Source: Penelope pileata (taxonomy: Eukaryota; Chordata; Aves; Galliformes; Cracidae). From it: 64,000 bases of DNA. Location: positions 1,645,357 to 1,709,356 of the forward strand of contig WBMW01003919.1 of NCBI GenBank assembly GCA_013396635.1. The letters run 5' to 3'. Shown piece by piece: positions 60,345 to 64,000 of this stretch. The translations under genes and the position numbers were made by a program. Each line of letters opens with the position of its first letter. Within the stretch, counting starts at the first letter, position 1. The notes beneath the pieces are model-generated. The model worked only from the letters and a program-made list of their open reading frames with translations. It ran no database searches and had not been told where the DNA came from.

Positions 60345-61213
60345 CAGGCATGTCTGGTCCATGGGCTGCACGTGGCCCAGCAGAGCTCACAGTGCAGCCT
60401 GCCCCTGCTGCCAAGCCAACATGGTGGCAGCTCTTCCCCTGCACAGATGCCTGGTTCGGCCTGGCCCCAGGCACACATCCATCACTCAGCACCGGGCACT
60501 GTCTGAGCTGAAGCCAGGACAAGGGGAGGGCACAATGCAATGCTAACTCAAGCTGTGCAAATAATTTTATGCATGTTGATACATTGGCTAAACACTGGCC
60601 TGTGAACAGTGAAAAATGCGGCCTTGCTTTCTGTTTTCATAAAGGAATTTGAGAATAGGTTTCAAGATTGCTGAAAAAATCAGTTTTTTGGTATATTTGC
60701 AACTCCATTTTAAGTTGTCATAAACACGTTACCTGCAAATTTTCAAATGGAATGCACAGAGTTGCAATCAGACATTCAACTCAAAAAATTGATCATGTCT
60801 CTCTACTAGACCTATACAAGACCTATCTGACCAGAGAAATATCACAAATATTCACAATCATGCTTTATTCACATCATTGCTTTTTGGCAGTATGTACATT
60901 TGTGAACAGCTATTCTCAAGGGTGAAGCACAGGAAGAGTAAAATTCCATCAAAAATCTCTGATGAGCACCATGAGAACTCACTAAGAATTGCAACCACTT
61001 CCATCGAACCCAACTGATGCATTAGTTTCACAAAACCAAGGTCAAATATTCCACTAGTTTTATAGTTTTGTTGCTATTTTTATGATTTAATAAAAAAAAA
61101 AAAACATTTTGGTAGTTAAGAGCATTAACTACAACATATACGTTACATGCAGCCCAAGACAATTCCTCTTCAGTCACTGGGGTCCAGGCAAGCCAGAAGG
61201 TTGGACATCCATG
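60345..61213 (+). mobile_element. hAT (Charlie-like) transposon remnant with target duplication
   Basis: An 869-bp element bounded by an 8-bp target duplication, CATTATAC (60,337-60,344) and CATTATAT (61,214-61,221). The left end is CAGGCATGTCTGGTCC; the right end read inwards is CATGGATGTCCAACC, both of the Charlie CAGGGGTGTCCAACC style. Frames on the plus strand retain the C-terminal dimerisation part of a hAT transposase (EQLFSRVKHRKSKIPSK and SDEHHENSLRIATTSIEP), like that captured in GTF2IRD2, with frameshifts. It is dead and internally deleted. The precise Charlie subfamily is uncertain. Confidence 0.85.
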
Positions 61214-61221
61214 CATTATAT

Positions 61222-64000
61222 GGACATCAGTAGGGCAGGGAGCCTTGAACAAAGCCCTAATGCTCAGATTCAGGGACAAACCCAAAGGCCTCCCTTCCCC
61301 AGAGTCTGAAGAGTAGCCAGATAAAGCCTACATGCATTGTATACCCAAGGAGGGAAGTACACATGCAAAGAACTTGGTCTCAGCCTTTCTAGCAAGGCCC
61401 TTCCTTCCTACTTCTTCCTTCTCACTAGTACCTGGGGAAATACTGCTCCCTGCTGCATCTGCCTGGGCCACCCAGGCTGCAGGGGCACTCACCTCCGGGT
61501 TGTGCACCAGCCCAGCCCCACACCCTTCACTCGGGTATTTCATTAAAGCTTACAGTGCCAGGGCCAGGATGGAGCAGGGCTCTGAGTGGGGACTTGCCAG
61601 CTCAGAGAAGCCCAGCACTAGTCCTGACCCCTTTACTATCTTGTTTCTGAGAGTCACAATAAGGTGGGTAGTTTATCCATGATAGTTCTTTGCTTTGTAT
61701 GTCTGTTCCTAATGAAAGGCATGAGATCTGGAAATGGCATTAAGTGAGGGAATATGAGTGAAAAATATGCATGAATTAAGATGTATGAGTAAAAGCCTGA
61801 GTCCATTTAAATCAATAGCCAGACTCCCATTAACTTAAAATGGGCTCAGGGTTTTGCCCAGCCCTTTTTGCTTAGCTGGCTTCCTGTTTGAGTTGGCAGG
61901 GCAAATGGTCTTTGTCCAGTGGGGTGTACTTCAGATTGTTTTGTTGTGTTTTTTTTGTTGTTGTTGAGGCTGATGAAATGCTCTTAGAAGTCTCAGTTTA
62001 TTCTAGACACAGTGTGACTAGAGGTACTGAGCACAAACATCTTGCATGCACTGAAACTCATGCTTTTGCGTGAAATGCTTTCCTATTTGTGCTAAAGCAG
62101 ACATCTGAAAGCAGAAGCACTCTCTTGAAGAGTTGGCTTGGTCTTGCATTTGAGATTACAGTTAACGACACCTGATGTAAAACGAAATCTGCTTTAAAGA
62201 GGCTTTCCTATAGGTGAATACCTCAGCTTACAGATAACGCCAGTTTAATGGTGCCCATTGGTGCTGCAGAAGTGGATACCTCATTCTATCAGTAGAGTGG
62301 AAGGAATCAGTCTTGTTAAGACATGATGATGCGACAGTGACTGACTCCTCTCCTGCACGACAGCACGATGTGCAGGCAGACCCACTCCTTTTCAGCCTTT
62401 AGAGCTGGGCTGTGGGGAAAGCCAACCAAAAATGGGAAGACATCTCTAGGAAAATCTGAAATAGTAGGATAAAACTAAAAGTTACTGCCTCCTTTGAAGG
62501 GAAAAAAAAATGCTTCTAAAAATACATTTCAGGTGGGCAAATGTCTAACACTCAATTAGGGGCTGAGCAAGCCTTACAATTCTGCACTGGTGGGAGAACT
62601 TGGTCCTACAGGAAAAATCCAAGACATCTGCATGGTCTCACCCTACCTTCAGAGCTTTAATTCCACGTTCTGTGATGTTGGTTGATCTGATTTTTGGGTT
62701 TCTCAAGTCAATAAAACAATACTAAACTATTAAAAATCTATATATTTTGTAATACAGTTTAACTATAAAAAGCATGGAGACAAATACAGGCCACTTCCTT
62801 CCAAATCTCTCCTCTGGTAAAAGTTTGAGTAAACGGAGGGCCTCTGCAGCGTGACTGAAAATAAAAGCTCACAACATAATGAAAAATAACCAAAGAGATG
62901 ACTTCCAGACACATAGACCTCTTGAGGGGCTTGTTCTCAGGTTCTGCCTCCAGACAGTTCAGCACTCAGCAGGTGCAGCTGCCCAATGGACCCAGCTATA
63001 GTGCTGTCAGGAGTCAGGACCTCTCTGTGCTGAAGATCTCTGCTGCGTCAAAACTGTGCCAGTATATGCACAGCTTTGCTTAGGATCTGGAACCTCTGTG
63101 CAGTACACTGACATTGTACAAAGGCCTTCCTTTTTGTAGGTTAAAAAAAAAGTTCATTCACACCTAAAATTAAATTTGTTTTCTTTCCCTTAGTTCACAA
63201 CTCCTTCAGTTAATTTTGCTTATCAGCAGGGATGATCACTCAGATGTTAGCTTTTTGTGAACACACTCAAAATAAGAATTTCTTGTTTGCAATCGTAAGT
63301 ATCTGTACCAATCCAACCAAGAAAATTAGACATAACAGACTTCTTTTTTCCCCCAAACAAAGCAGCTTGCAGCTCCATACTGAACTCTCTTGAAGTGCTC
63401 AGCTAACATGAGAATTAAAAAGAGTTGCAGACCACAGGAACTTTCAGGAGAGCTGTACTGAACTGTAAAGTTTAGGACACAGATTTCAAAAGAGAAAGAA
63501 AGAAAACACAGTACATTAGTTACAGATTTAACACTCACCACAGATTTACAAGAAGCCTGCAACTGGATCCCAGGTGTAACAATAAATCATAATTTAAAAC
63601 AGCTTTTATTCATCAATGAAAAGTTGTTTCAGTGAGAATTTGGAGAAAACCTGTGCTAATTACCAGCATTATACAGTGTTTACCAGGAAAGACATGGCTG
63701 GCTGGCTGCATGCTGTGACACTAAATACCATAAGCAAGTAAGTGATTTCTGCTACTAATTCAATAAATAGCTTTGAGAAGAAATTAACCTTTTAAAAATG
63801 CAAAGTATTCCTTGCAGCAGATGGTAGTATTTGTGTATACAAATACTGTTTGGAAATCATAATGTAAACCATATGTTCTGATACAACAGGATTCCTGAGG
63901 CAAACCCTTAGTTCTCCTGAAAATGCAAGAATAAACCCCAAGCTCAAGCTGGTGGCTGCTGCAGCGCAGGATCTGCTTGTGCTGGGGTGAAGTGAGCATA
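61222..64000. other. Right end of window: nothing recognised
   Basis: No exon, RNA gene or known repeat was supported on either strand. Short open frames lack similarity and splice context. Confidence 0.5.

Overview
This is a 64-kb piece of bird nuclear genome, most likely chicken or another galliform. The evidence is spliced vertebrate genes, CR1 LINE 3' ends (27.56-27.90 kb, 37.84-37.92 kb, 4.77-4.82 kb), a mariner of the chicken Galluhop/Mariner1_GG type with bird-type transposase remnants, and hAT (Charlie-like) remnants. Nothing prokaryotic or viral was recognised. By synteny knowledge of RANBP17 (near TLX3 and NPM1) this would be chicken chromosome 13, but that placement is inference.

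Two protein-coding genes are supported, both on the minus strand. The first is the 5' half of RANBP17, a nuclear transport receptor of the exportin-7 family. Its CpG-island promoter lies at about 38.8-39.24 kb. Thirteen coding exons (called 2 to 14 here) run leftwards from 35,774 to 17,129. Every splice phase is consistent and together they encode 564 codons, about the N-terminal half of the roughly 1,090-residue family protein. The first 17.1 kb is a single, unfinished intron. The short first coding exon was not resolved; the CpG island carries one undetermined base (39,163).

The second gene is complete: a secreted KAZALD-family protein of 297 residues in four coding exons between 53,847 and 45,183. 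It has a signal peptide, an IGFBP N-terminal domain, a Kazal-like domain, an Ig domain and a strongly acidic tyrosine-rich tail. It lies upstream of RANBP17 in the same direction, about 6 kb away.

The remainder is intronic or intergenic. Mobile DNA includes a 528-bp internally deleted mariner with both inverted ends and TA target site, an 869-bp hAT remnant with an 8-bp target duplication (60,345-61,213), a second member of that hAT family in opposite orientation (13,923-14,795), and three or four CR1 fragments. A 234-bp segment occurs twice, in RANBP17 introns 4 and 6, at about 97% identity. Intron 12 holds a large imperfect palindrome resembling ancient conserved hairpin repeats. Several AT-rich, repeat-free blocks in intron 14 and between the genes look like conserved non-coding elements, as expected near the developmental regulator TLX3, but this cannot be shown without alignment.

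No new multi-gene system was found. The observations most worth checking are the intron 12 palindrome, the duplicated intronic segment, the tandem ATGCTAATT motif, and the acidic tail and upstream hairpin of the KAZALD gene.
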